A DNA stretch of 7,940 bases, from NCBI GenBank assembly GCA_946405565.1, contig CAMJHU010000072.1, forward strand, positions 1 to 7,940, read 5' to 3'. Source of the stretch: an uncultured Clostridia bacterium (GTDB taxonomy: Bacteria > Bacillota > Clostridia > Oscillospirales > Acutalibacteraceae). Below the pieces are notes generated by a model. The model did no database searches and was not told where the DNA came from. It worked only from the letters and a program-made list of their open reading frames with translations. The stretch's first letter is position 1, and each line of letters begins with the position of its first letter. The position numbers and the translations under genes are program-made. Shown in pieces: positions 1 through 6,001 of this stretch.

Positions 1-669
1 AAATCCGAGATGAAGCGCGGCATCCTCACCGAAAATCCGGTGCTGCGGCTGGTGCTGGGAACCTGTCCGACGCTGGCGGTGACCACAGCCGCCTCCAACG
101 CGATCGGTATGGGTGTGGCGGCAACGCTGGTGCTGATCTGTTCCAACACGGTCATCTCACTGCTGCGCCGCGTGATTCCCGACAAGGTGCGCATTCCCGC
201 CTATATCACGGTGATTGCGAGCTTTGTGTCGGTGGTGCAGATGCTGGTCAAGGCGTATGCCCCCGCGCTGGACGAATCGCTGGGTATCTATCTGCCGCTG
301 ATTGTGGTCAACTGCATCATTCTGGGGCGTGCGGAAATGTACGCCAGCAAGCATGAGCCGGCGGCTGCCGCGCTGGACGGGCTGGCGATGGGCGTGGGCT
401 TTACGGCGGCGCTGCTCTGTATGGGCATCGTGCGGGAGCTGCTGGGAGCGGGATCGGTTTTCGGTCACAGCCTGGTTTCCGGGGAGGGGTTCCTCCAGCC
501 GATTCTGTTCTTTGCGATGGCGCCGGGCGGGTTCTTTGTGTTTGGCTTGCTGATTGCGGCAGCCAACCGCCTCAGCCGTGAAAACAACCTGCCGGTGCGC
601 ACCGGCTGCGGAGACTGTCCCGCCGCCGCGACTTGCAGTATGTCGGACAGAAGGGGGCAGCGTTCATGA
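1..669 (+). CDS. rnfE: Rnf electron transport complex subunit E (RnfE/RsxE), 5' end probably outside window
   Basis: Integral membrane subunit of the Rnf complex, which moves electrons between ferredoxin and NAD+ and pumps Na+ or H+. The frame is open to the left edge. An ATG at 10 would give 219 aa, but it has no visible ribosome binding site and would leave a shorter N-terminus than usual before the conserved ENPVLRLVLG segment, so the true start is probably just upstream. Counting from that ATG, hallmark segments are ENPVLRLVLGTCPTLAVTT (about 8-26), IPDKVRIPAYI, and SLGIYLPLIVVNCIILGRAE. Cys19 and Cys102 lie in the two half-membrane motifs that, in the related Nqr/Rnf complexes, help bind an intramembrane Fe-S centre together with RnfA. 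Several hydrophobic helices follow. The C-terminal tail carries CGDC-x5-C (nt 607-636). The stop overlaps the rnfA start (ATGA), indicating translational coupling. Family call is firm; the exact start is not. Confidence 0.93.
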   Translation, partial: KSEMKRGILTENPVLRLVLGTCPTLAVTTAASNAIGMGVAATLVLICSNTVISLLRRVIPDKVRIPAYITVIASFVSVVQMLVKAYAPALDESLGIYLPLIVVNCIILGRAEMYASKHEPAAAALDGLAMGVGFTAALLCMGIVRELLGAGSVFGHSLVSGEGFLQPILFFAMAPGGFFVFGLLIAAANRLSRENNLPVRTGCGDCPAAATCSMSDRRGQRS

Positions 670-1271
670 ATATCATTCGCACGGTCATTACCATTATTCT
701 GGCAGGCATTCTGACGGACAACTATGTGCTGTCCAAATTTCTGGGCATCTGTCCCTTCTTAGGCGTTTCCAAAAAGCTTGACACCGCGATGGGCATGAGC
801 GCCGCCGTTATTTTCGTGATGGTGCTGTCCACCGCCGTAACCTATCCGATTCAGCGCTTTGTACTCGAGGCGCTGGGGCTGGAATACCTTCAGACGGTGG
901 TCTTCATTCTGATCATCGCGGCGCTGGTGCAGCTTATTGAAATTGCGCTGCGGAAGTATATGCCCGCGCTGCACGCGGCACTGGGCGTGTATCTGCCGCT
1001 GATTACCACCAACTGCGCGGTGCTGGGCTGCGCGATTCTCGTGACCGAGAATTACGGCAGGGCCGGCTATTCCTTCGGCATGGGCTATCTGTACGCGCTG
1101 AGCTGCGCGTTCGGTTCAGGCGTGGGATTTCTCGTGGCAATGGCGATTTTCGCGGGTGTGCGCCGGCGGATGGAGCTTTGCGACGTACCCGAAGCGTTGC
1201 GCGGACTGCCCATCACGCTCATTGCCGCCTCACTGGTGGCGATGTCGTTTCTCGGCTTTGCGGGAATCTGA
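666..1271 (+). CDS. rnfA: Rnf electron transport complex subunit A (RnfA/RsxA)
   Basis: Integral membrane partner of RnfE in the Rnf complex, 201 aa with about six hydrophobic helices, a normal length for the family. The ATG at 666 is chosen because it overlaps the rnfE stop (ATGA), follows a purine-rich Shine-Dalgarno (AGAAGGGGGC), and yields the family N-terminus MNIIRTVITIILAGILTDNYVLSKFLGICPFLGVS. Starting at the in-frame ATG at 633 would add unrelated residues read from rnfE. Cys29 in FLGICPFLG and Cys117 in YLPLITTNCAVLG match the paired conserved cysteines seen in RnfE; in the family these four residues form the intramembrane Fe-S site. Downstream lies a 44-nt gap to rnfB. Nothing looks damaged. 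Confidence 0.96.
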   Translation: MNIIRTVITIILAGILTDNYVLSKFLGICPFLGVSKKLDTAMGMSAAVIFVMVLSTAVTYPIQRFVLEALGLEYLQTVVFILIIAALVQLIEIALRKYMPALHAALGVYLPLITTNCAVLGCAILVTENYGRAGYSFGMGYLYALSCAFGSGVGFLVAMAIFAGVRRRMELCDVPEALRGLPITLIAASLVAMSFLGFAGI

Positions 1272-1315
1272 CGGTTTCTTTTTCCTTTGCAAGAAAATTA
1301 GGAAAGTGTTGTGAA

Positions 1316-2107
1316 ATGATGAGCATTTTATCGCCGGTTCTGATTGTGGCATTCATCGGCATTCTGGCGGGACTGCTGCTGTCGGCGGCATCCGTCCTGA
1401 TGGCGGTGCCGAAGGACGAGCGGGTGGAGCAGCTTACGGAGGTACTCCCCGGCGCCAACTGCGGTGCCTGCGGCTATTCCGGCTGCGCGGGCTACGCGGA
1501 GGCGCTTGCCAAGGGGGAAGCGCAGCCGGGATTATGCACGGTGGGCGGAAATGACGTGGCGCAGCGCAGCGCCGCGATTCTGGGGGTGGAGGCGGACGAC
1601 GTGACGCCGAAAGCCGCCGTGGTGCAATGTCTGGGTACCTGCGACAACGCGGCTGTCAAGATGAATTATGAGGGCTTTTCCTCCTGCGCGGCAGCGGCGC
1701 AGCTTTACGGCGGCATGAACGCCTGCCGGTTCGGCTGTATCGGACTGGGAGACTGCGCCAAGGAATGTGCCTATCACGCGATTGAACTGTGCAACGGCAT
1801 TGCGATTGTGGATCGGAATCTGTGTGTAGGGTGCGGGAAGTGCGCGAAGGCGTGTCCCAAGCAGATCATCGCGCTCACCGAGAAGACCGAAGCGGCGCAG
1901 GTGATGTGCTCCAACCACGATAAAGGCGCCGTGACGCGCAAAGCCTGTAAGACCGGCTGTATCGGGTGTATGAAATGTCAGAAGGTCTGTCCCATGGGCG
2001 CGGTAACGGTGGAGAATTTCTTAGCGAAAGTCAACCGCGAGCTGTGTATCAACTGCCGGAAGTGTGTGGAGCAATGTCCCACCGGCGCCATTCACCAGAT
2101 GCTCTGA
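1316..2107 (+). CDS. rnfB: Rnf complex Fe-S subunit B (RnfB), multi-cluster clostridial type
   Basis: Electron-entry subunit of Rnf that receives electrons from ferredoxin at the cytoplasmic face, 263 aa. From the ATG at 1316: residues 3-31 form one membrane anchor. Residues 46-74 hold the Fe-S domain signature NCGACGYSGC with Cys49, 52, 57 and 74. Cys105/109/124 and Cys137/141/147/151 follow. Then come ferredoxin-type clusters CVGCGKCAKACP (170-181), CIGCMKCQKVCP (215-226) and CINCRKCVEQCP (244-255). An ATG-ATG pair (1316, 1319) leaves the start ambiguous by one codon; AGGAAAG at 1300-1306 serves either. The frame is open much further upstream (to 1178), but that part overlaps rnfA and is not coding. 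The order E-A-B at the operon end is that of clostridial rnfCDGEAB. The stop codon is the left edge of hairpin repeat A. Confidence 0.95.
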   Translation: MMSILSPVLIVAFIGILAGLLLSAASVLMAVPKDERVEQLTEVLPGANCGACGYSGCAGYAEALAKGEAQPGLCTVGGNDVAQRSAAILGVEADDVTPKAAVVQCLGTCDNAAVKMNYEGFSSCAAAAQLYGGMNACRFGCIGLGDCAKECAYHAIELCNGIAIVDRNLCVGCGKCAKACPKQIIALTEKTEAAQVMCSNHDKGAVTRKACKTGCIGCMKCQKVCPMGAVTVENFLAKVNRELCINCRKCVEQCPTGAIHQML

Positions 2108-2284
2108 TTAGCCGCGCAGCGGCGGGGATTCCAAAGGGACGAGTCCCTTTGGCGGGTCAAGGGCGCGGAGCCCTTGCGGGGAATGGGGCAGCGCCCCATA
2201 AGGCAGCACAACGTGCTGCCGAGCGAATCGCGCTAAGACCAACAACAGGGAAGGGCGAATTCCTTTAAGGTACCCTCCCAAAAC
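2107..2284 (+). repeat. Hairpin-train repeat, copy A, 3' of rnfB
   Basis: About 178 nt of consecutive short hairpins starting on the last base of the rnfB stop codon. Stems: H1 2111-2123 (5 bp, loop GCA); H2 2131-2152 (CCAAAGGGA/TCCCTTTGG, 9 bp, loop CGAG); H3 2158-2176 (CAAGGGC/GCCCTTG, loop GCGGA); H4 2183-2199 (ATGGGGC/GCCCCAT, loop AGC); H5 2202-2220 (GGCAGCAC/GTGCTGCC, loop AAC); H6 2222-2234 (AGCG/CGCT); a weaker bulged H7 pairs 2248-2255 with 2273-2279. No stem is followed by a T-run, so this is not a textbook intrinsic terminator. A second copy lies at 5812-5992 on the other strand; positions 2107-2157 match 5992-5942 exactly and the rest aligns with paired changes. It probably acts in the rnf mRNA 3' region (stability, termination or processing), but the function is inferred. 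Confidence 0.9.
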
Positions 2285-2331
2285 AGCCAGCCCCGTACTA
2301 AACTATCAAGAAAGAACAGAAGTATTTCTCT

Positions 2332-3276
2332 ATGCCAACCATGCCAAAGCAAAAAGCCCCGCGCAACAAAACCATCGATACCCCCGTATCAGCAGGCGCG
2401 GAATATCTCGCCCGCTGCATCCAAGTCAATCAATCACTAACTGACCTCTCCGCCATAACAGACAAAACCATTCTGGGCGATACGTTTTCAGTCTGTCCGC
2501 TGCTGCCGAGGGAGAGCGTGGATCTGATCATAGCCGATCCGCCCTATAACCTGACCAAATCCTTCCACAGCAGCACCTTTGCCAAAAAGAAAACAGCCGA
2601 TTATGAAGCCTATACCCGGCAATGGCTTTCCCTTGTCAATCCGCTGCTCAAGCCGGACGGCTCGATTTACGTCTGCTGCGACTGGGAAACCAGTCTGATC
2701 ATCGGGCGGGTGCTGGGAGATTATTTCAAAATCCGCAACCGCATTACATGGCAGCGTGAAAAGGGCAGAGGCGCCAAAGCCAACTGGAAAAACGGACTGG
2801 AAGATATCTGGTTTGCCACGAAGAGCGATACCTACACCTTCAATCTGGAAGCGGTGAAAATCCGGAAAAAGGTGGTAGCGCCCTATCGCGTGGACGGCAA
2901 GCCGAAAGACTGGACGGAAACCGAAACCGGCAATTACCGGGATACCTGTCCTTCCAATTTCTGGGACGATATCACCGTCCCGTTCTGGTCGATGCCGGAA
3001 AACACCGCTCACCCCACCCAAAAGCCCGAAAAACTCATTGCCAAAATCATATTGGCGAGTTCCCGTCGGGGAGACATGGTATTTGACCCGTTTCTGGGTT
3101 CCGGCACCACCAGCGTGGTGGCAAAGAAACTCCGCCGCCACTATCTCGGTGTGGAGGCGGAAGAGCAGTATTGCGTATGGGCGGAACAGCGTCTTGAAAT
3201 GGCGGACAGCGACACCACCATTCAGGGTTACTCGAACGGCGTATTCTGGGAACGGAACACATTTTCCAAACAATAA
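2332..3276 (+). CDS. Beta-class site-specific DNA methyltransferase (N4-cytosine or N6-adenine), solitary
   Basis: AdoMet-dependent methylation of an amino group on adenine or cytosine in a specific DNA site, 314 aa. The catalytic motif DPPYNL is at 69-74, a variable middle follows with RNRITWQREKGRG and a likely target-recognition part, then HPTQKP (227-232) and the AdoMet-binding DPFLGSGTT (252-260). The order catalytic motif, recognition region, AdoMet motif is that of the beta group (M.RsrI type); the recognition site cannot be read from sequence. DPPY favours N6-adenine, but N4-cytosine is possible. No restriction endonuclease lies in the window, so it looks like an orphan enzyme. The start is uncertain: ATG 2332 and ATG 2341 are in frame and neither has a good Shine-Dalgarno. 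Hand counts on a few lines give about 50-57% GC against above 70% in one rnfB line, suggesting acquisition. It is convergent with ilvN and has its own terminator. Confidence 0.9.
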   Translation: MPTMPKQKAPRNKTIDTPVSAGAEYLARCIQVNQSLTDLSAITDKTILGDTFSVCPLLPRESVDLIIADPPYNLTKSFHSSTFAKKKTADYEAYTRQWLSLVNPLLKPDGSIYVCCDWETSLIIGRVLGDYFKIRNRITWQREKGRGAKANWKNGLEDIWFATKSDTYTFNLEAVKIRKKVVAPYRVDGKPKDWTETETGNYRDTCPSNFWDDITVPFWSMPENTAHPTQKPEKLIAKIILASSRRGDMVFDPFLGSGTTSVVAKKLRRHYLGVEAEEQYCVWAEQRLEMADSDTTIQGYSNGVFWERNTFSKQ

Positions 3277-3283
3277 ACCAAAA

Positions 3284-3336
3284 CCATCGGACATACCGAT
3301 TTCCAAGGCGGAAACCGGTCATCCGATGGCTTTTTT
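3284..3336. terminator. Bidirectional intrinsic terminator between methyltransferase and ilvN
   Basis: An 8-bp outer stem CCATCGGA (3284-3291) / TCCGATGG (3322-3329) encloses ACCG/CGGT and TTTCC/GGAAA inner stems with loop AAGGC. On the + strand it is followed by CTTTTTT (3330-3336). On the - strand the same hairpin is followed by TTTTGGTTTATT. It sits in the 87-nt gap between two convergent stop codons and can end both transcripts. Confidence 0.9.
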
Positions 3337-3363
3337 ACATTCTGTAAAACGAGATTACTATCC

Positions 3364-3888
3364 TCAGTTAATAAACTCCGCGTCGTCCATTTCGACAAAC
3401 GGACGGTCGCTGGCTTCGATGGCGCTCATGCCGGAGCGGGTCATTTCCACGATGGGATACTCCCCGAATTTGCTCAGCACCTCGTCAAGATCGTCGGGCG
3501 AACCCGTGAGCGTAACGGTCACGGTGGAATCGCCGATGTACAGCACGTTCATATGGTTGCGGTAGGCGAGATTGAGGAATTCGGTGCGGCGGTCGGATTC
3601 ACAGCGGAATTTGACCATCATGGATTCCGAATAGATTGCCTTTTCCTCGTCGAGAATGGCAATGCGGCGGATATCCTGAATCTTGCTCATCTGACGGATG
3701 ACCTGCGACATTTCGAGTTCGTCGCTTGTGACGACCACAATGGTCATGCGGGTGAACTTGGGATTCTCCGTCGCGCAGGCAGAAATGGTTTCGATATTAT
3801 AGCCGCGGCGGTAAAAGAGACCTGCTACCCGCTGCAGAACGCCGGGATGGTTTCTCACCAGCGCGGAAAGCACTTTTTTGTTTGCCAT
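3364..3888 (-). CDS. ilvN: Acetolactate synthase small (regulatory) subunit
   Basis: Regulatory subunit of acetohydroxyacid synthase; it raises activity of the large subunit and in most bacteria confers valine feedback inhibition. 174 aa, a normal length. Residues about 4-78 form an ACT domain (LSALVRNHPGVLQRVAGLF, RRGYNIETISACATENPKFTRMTIVV); residues about 85-160 match the C-terminal small-subunit domain, including the conserved stretch around KFGEYPIVEMTRSG. The start at 3888 has GAAAGGGAAAC upstream as a Shine-Dalgarno and gives MANKKVLSALVRNHPGV, typical of the family. The acidic tail ends EMDDAEFIN. It lies 83 nt downstream of ilvB on the same strand with no promoter visible between, so co-transcription is likely; transcription ends at the shared terminator. 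Confidence 0.96.
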   Translation of the reverse strand: MANKKVLSALVRNHPGVLQRVAGLFYRRGYNIETISACATENPKFTRMTIVVVTSDELEMSQVIRQMSKIQDIRRIAILDEEKAIYSESMMVKFRCESDRRTEFLNLAYRNHMNVLYIGDSTVTVTLTGSPDDLDEVLSKFGEYPIVEMTRSGMSAIEASDRPFVEMDDAEFIN

Positions 3889-3913
3889 TGTTCTGTTTCC
3901 CTTTCAATCAAAA

Positions 3914-3948
3914 TTATTCATTCTTCACTATTCGTTATTCATTCTTCA
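3914..3948. repeat. 14-bp direct repeat in the ilvB-ilvN spacer
   Basis: TTATTCATTCTTCA occurs at 3914-3927 and again at 3935-3948, exactly 21 bp (two helical turns) apart, in an AT-rich stretch that stands out from the GC-rich genes. Read on the ilv mRNA strand it is TGAAGAATGAATAA twice. It lies between the ilvB stop and the ilvN ribosome binding site. Role unknown; it may be a spacer, a processing site or a remnant of a small dispersed repeat. Confidence 0.75.
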
Positions 3949-3971
3949 TTGAGCGAACGAACGTGAGCGTT

Positions 3972-5645
3972 TCAGTTCATTTCGGTAATAATCTTGTCCG
4001 CGCCCGCTCCGGGAGGAATCATGGGCAGGGCGTTGATGTCCTTGCTGATGCGGCAGTCTACCACAACCGGACCGTGCTTGTCAAAGGCGGCTTGGAGGAC
4101 GCTCTCGATTTCGTCCGCCTTCTCAATGCGCATACCGGTCACGCCGAACGCCTCCGCCAGCTTGACAAAATCGGTTTTGCGGCAGGGGTCGGTATGGCTG
4201 AACCGGTTGCCGTAGAAGAGCTTCTGCCACTGACGCACCATGCCGAGTACCTGATTGTTCATGACCAGCACGACGATCGGCAGGTCATAGCTAGCCAGCG
4301 TGGTGAGTTCGTTGAGGTTCATATGGAAGGAGCCGTCACCAGAAATCAGTACCACGCGCTTGTCAGGGTTGCCGACCTGTGAGCCGATGGACGCGCCCAT
4401 GCCGTAGCCCATCGTACCCAGACCGCCCGACGATACAAACGTGCGGGGCTTGCGGAAGTGGTACATCTGTCCTGCCCACATCTGATGCTGTCCCACGTCG
4501 GTGCAGAGAATATCGTCGGGACCCATCAGCTTGTTGAGCTGAGCAAAGATTGCCTCAGGCGTGGCGTTATCGCCGTCCTGCTGGGAACAGTGAATCTCGC
4601 TGTCCCACGCGTGAATCTGATCGACCCACTCGGTATGCTTGGATTCGGCAACCTTTTCGACCAGCTTGGACAGCACCTGAGCCGCGTCGCCGCGAATGGT
4701 CAGATCCACCAGCACGTTCTTGTCGAACTCGGCGGCGTCGATATCAATGTGGATGATTTTCGCGTTGTGAGCAAATGTCTTGGCGTCGCCTGCCACGCGG
4801 TCGGAGAAGCGTGCACCGACAACCAGCATGAGGTCGCAGTTGCCGGTTGCCATCGCGCTGCCGTAGCCGCCGTGCATACCGATCAGACCGCAGTAGAGAC
4901 GGTGGTCACAGGGGAAGCTGCCCAGACCCATCAGCGAACAGGAGACCGGCATATCCGCCTTTTCCGCGAGTTCGAGCAGCTTGTCCGACGCGTTGGCGGC
5001 AATCACGCCGCCGCCGGCATAGATCATCGGACGCTGCGCCTGATTGATGAGCTTGACCGCCTTGGCGATGTCGTCGGAAGAAATCTCGGTCTTGACGGGC
5101 TTCTTGGGCGTTTCGTTTTCAAATTCGGCAAACTTGGCGGTAATATCCTTCGGCACGTCCACGAGGACGGGACCGGGTCTGCCCGAACGGGCAATCAGGA
5201 ATGCCTTGCGGAGAATAGGTGCAAGGGTATTGATGTCGCGCACAAGGAAATTATGTTTGGTGATGGGCATGGTGACGCCGGTGATATCCACTTCCTGGAA
5301 GGAATCCTTGCCGAGCGCGGGCGTGCCGACGTTGCCGGTAATGGCAACCATCGGAATGCTGTCCATCATGGCGGTGGCGATGCCGGTGACGAGATTGGTC
5401 GCGCCGGGACCGGACGTCGCGATGACCACGCCGGTCTTGCCGGTGGAACGGGCATAACCGTCGGCGGCATGGCTGGCGCCCTGCTCGTGAGCGGTGAGGA
5501 TGTGGGTAATTCTGTCGCTGTACTTGTAGAGCGCGTCGTAGATGTTGAGCACCGCGCCGCCGGGATAGCCGAAGACCGTGTCAACGCCCTGCTCCAGCAG
5601 CACTTCACAGATGATGTCGGAACCGTTGAGTTTCATGGTTTGCAT
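3972..5645 (-). CDS. ilvB: Acetolactate synthase large (catalytic) subunit
   Basis: Thiamine-diphosphate enzyme that condenses two pyruvates to acetolactate, or pyruvate with 2-ketobutyrate to acetohydroxybutyrate: the first common step of valine, leucine and isoleucine synthesis. 557 aa, full length. Visible features: GVDTVFGYPGGAVL (21-33) and catalytic Glu54 in TAHEQGASHAADGYAR; SGPGATNLVTGIA; the central FAD-binding domain; and a C-terminal ThDP/Mg site GDGSF (GDG 436-438) to VMNNQVLGMVRQWQ (Asn463/464). The start is ambiguous: GGAGG (5653-5649) is only 3 nt before ATG 5645 and 12 nt before the second ATG at 5636, whose product begins MKLNGSDIICEVL like many homologues. It is first in the ilvB-ilvN unit, with its own strong promoter. 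Biosynthetic rather than fermentative (AlsS) type is favoured by the adjacent ilvN. Confidence 0.97.
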   Translation of the reverse strand: MQTMKLNGSDIICEVLLEQGVDTVFGYPGGAVLNIYDALYKYSDRITHILTAHEQGASHAADGYARSTGKTGVVIATSGPGATNLVTGIATAMMDSIPMVAITGNVGTPALGKDSFQEVDITGVTMPITKHNFLVRDINTLAPILRKAFLIARSGRPGPVLVDVPKDITAKFAEFENETPKKPVKTEISSDDIAKAVKLINQAQRPMIYAGGGVIAANASDKLLELAEKADMPVSCSLMGLGSFPCDHRLYCGLIGMHGGYGSAMATGNCDLMLVVGARFSDRVAGDAKTFAHNAKIIHIDIDAAEFDKNVLVDLTIRGDAAQVLSKLVEKVAESKHTEWVDQIHAWDSEIHCSQQDGDNATPEAIFAQLNKLMGPDDILCTDVGQHQMWAGQMYHFRKPRTFVSSGGLGTMGYGMGASIGSQVGNPDKRVVLISGDGSFHMNLNELTTLASYDLPIVVLVMNNQVLGMVRQWQKLFYGNRFSHTDPCRKTDFVKLAEAFGVTGMRIEKADEIESVLQAAFDKHGPVVVDCRISKDINALPMIPPGAGADKIITEMN

Positions 5646-5699
5646 AGACCTCCGTATTTTTATTCATTTTATGCAATGTCCTTATAGGAAAGTAACGCT

Positions 5700-5728
5700 A
5701 TTATAGCACCCTCCGGAAAATGTGTCAA
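5700..5728 (-). promoter_or_regulatory. Consensus SigA promoter for ilvBN with extended -10
   Basis: On the - strand, TTGACA (5728-5723), a 17-nt spacer, then TATAAT (5705-5700) preceded by TGC, an extended -10. All twelve hexamer bases match consensus. Transcription should begin near 5693, leaving a leader of only about 48 nt before ilvB, too short for a T-box or a classical attenuator. Strong basal expression is inferred, with any control at initiation or enzyme level. Confidence 0.92.
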
Positions 5729-5732
5729 TGGA

Positions 5733-5752
5733 TTTCGGGGATTTTTCGGGGA
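5733..5752 (-). promoter_or_regulatory. Candidate operator: tandem 9-mer upstream of ilvB -35
   Basis: TTTCGGGGA on the + strand occurs at 5733-5741 and 5744-5752, 11 bp apart, so both face the same side of the helix. On the promoter strand it reads TCCCCGAAA twice, ending about 4 bp upstream of the -35 box. Position and phasing fit an activator site or an overlapping repressor site. The regulator is not identified and the role is inferred. Confidence 0.5.
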
Positions 5753-5811
5753 AATGTGTGTGTCGACGGGGCTTGTTGGTATTGGCCTGACCCCATTTCA
5801 AAGATGAGCTT

Positions 5812-5992
5812 GTTTTGCAGGGAGGGGAGCCTCATCTGTATTCGCCCATCCCGGTTGGTTATCTTGGCGCAATTCGCCCGGCAGCACGCTGTGCTGCCTT
5901 GTGGAGCTTTGCCCCACTCCCCAGCAGGGCTCCTGCCCTGCACCCGCCAAAGGGACTCGTCCCTTTGGAATCCCCGCCGCTGCGCGGCTAAT
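5812..5992 (-). repeat. Hairpin-train repeat, copy B, 3' of the cation efflux gene
   Basis: Second copy of the repeat at 2107-2284, on the - strand, starting about 9 nt after the stop codon of the cation efflux gene. Stems (+ coordinates): H1 5976-5988; H2 5947-5968; H3 5924-5941 (GCAGGGC/GCCCTGC, loop AGGA); H4 5901-5917 (GTGGGGC/GCTCCAC with one G-U, loop AAA); H5 5880-5898; H6 5866-5878 (GGCG/CGCC); bulged H7 5820-5852. The 51 nt nearest the gene equal copy A; beyond that, differences fall mostly in loops, linkers or both sides of a stem. Together with the ilvB promoter it fills the 356-nt gene-free stretch 5646-6001. The part 5753-5811 shows nothing I can name. Confidence 0.9.
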
Positions 5993-6001
5993 TATGGGGT
6001 T

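Noticed and set aside
2251..2262. AAGGGCGAATTC, identical to a common TA-cloning vector junction, suggesting vector contamination
   Set aside because: Copy B has the homologous stretch GGGCGAATACAG at the same place in the repeat, so it is native sequence and the match is chance.
5605..5667. 20-codon frame in the ilvB leader as a possible leader peptide
   Set aside because: It has no run of Ile, Leu or Val codons, no terminator/antiterminator follows, and it overlaps the ilvB start.
4458..5687. Long + strand open frame opposite ilvB
   Set aside because: It is the antisense shadow of a clear full-length ilvB; its product shows no recognisable domain.
5646..5699. T-box or branched-chain riboswitch upstream of ilvB
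   Set aside because: The mapped consensus promoter leaves only about 48 nt of leader with no terminator hairpin.
2107..5992. Composite transposon bounded by the two repeats
   Set aside because: No transposase is inside, no target-site duplication is seen (GCTCTG on the left, TATGGG on the right), and each repeat is better explained as the trailer of its adjacent gene.
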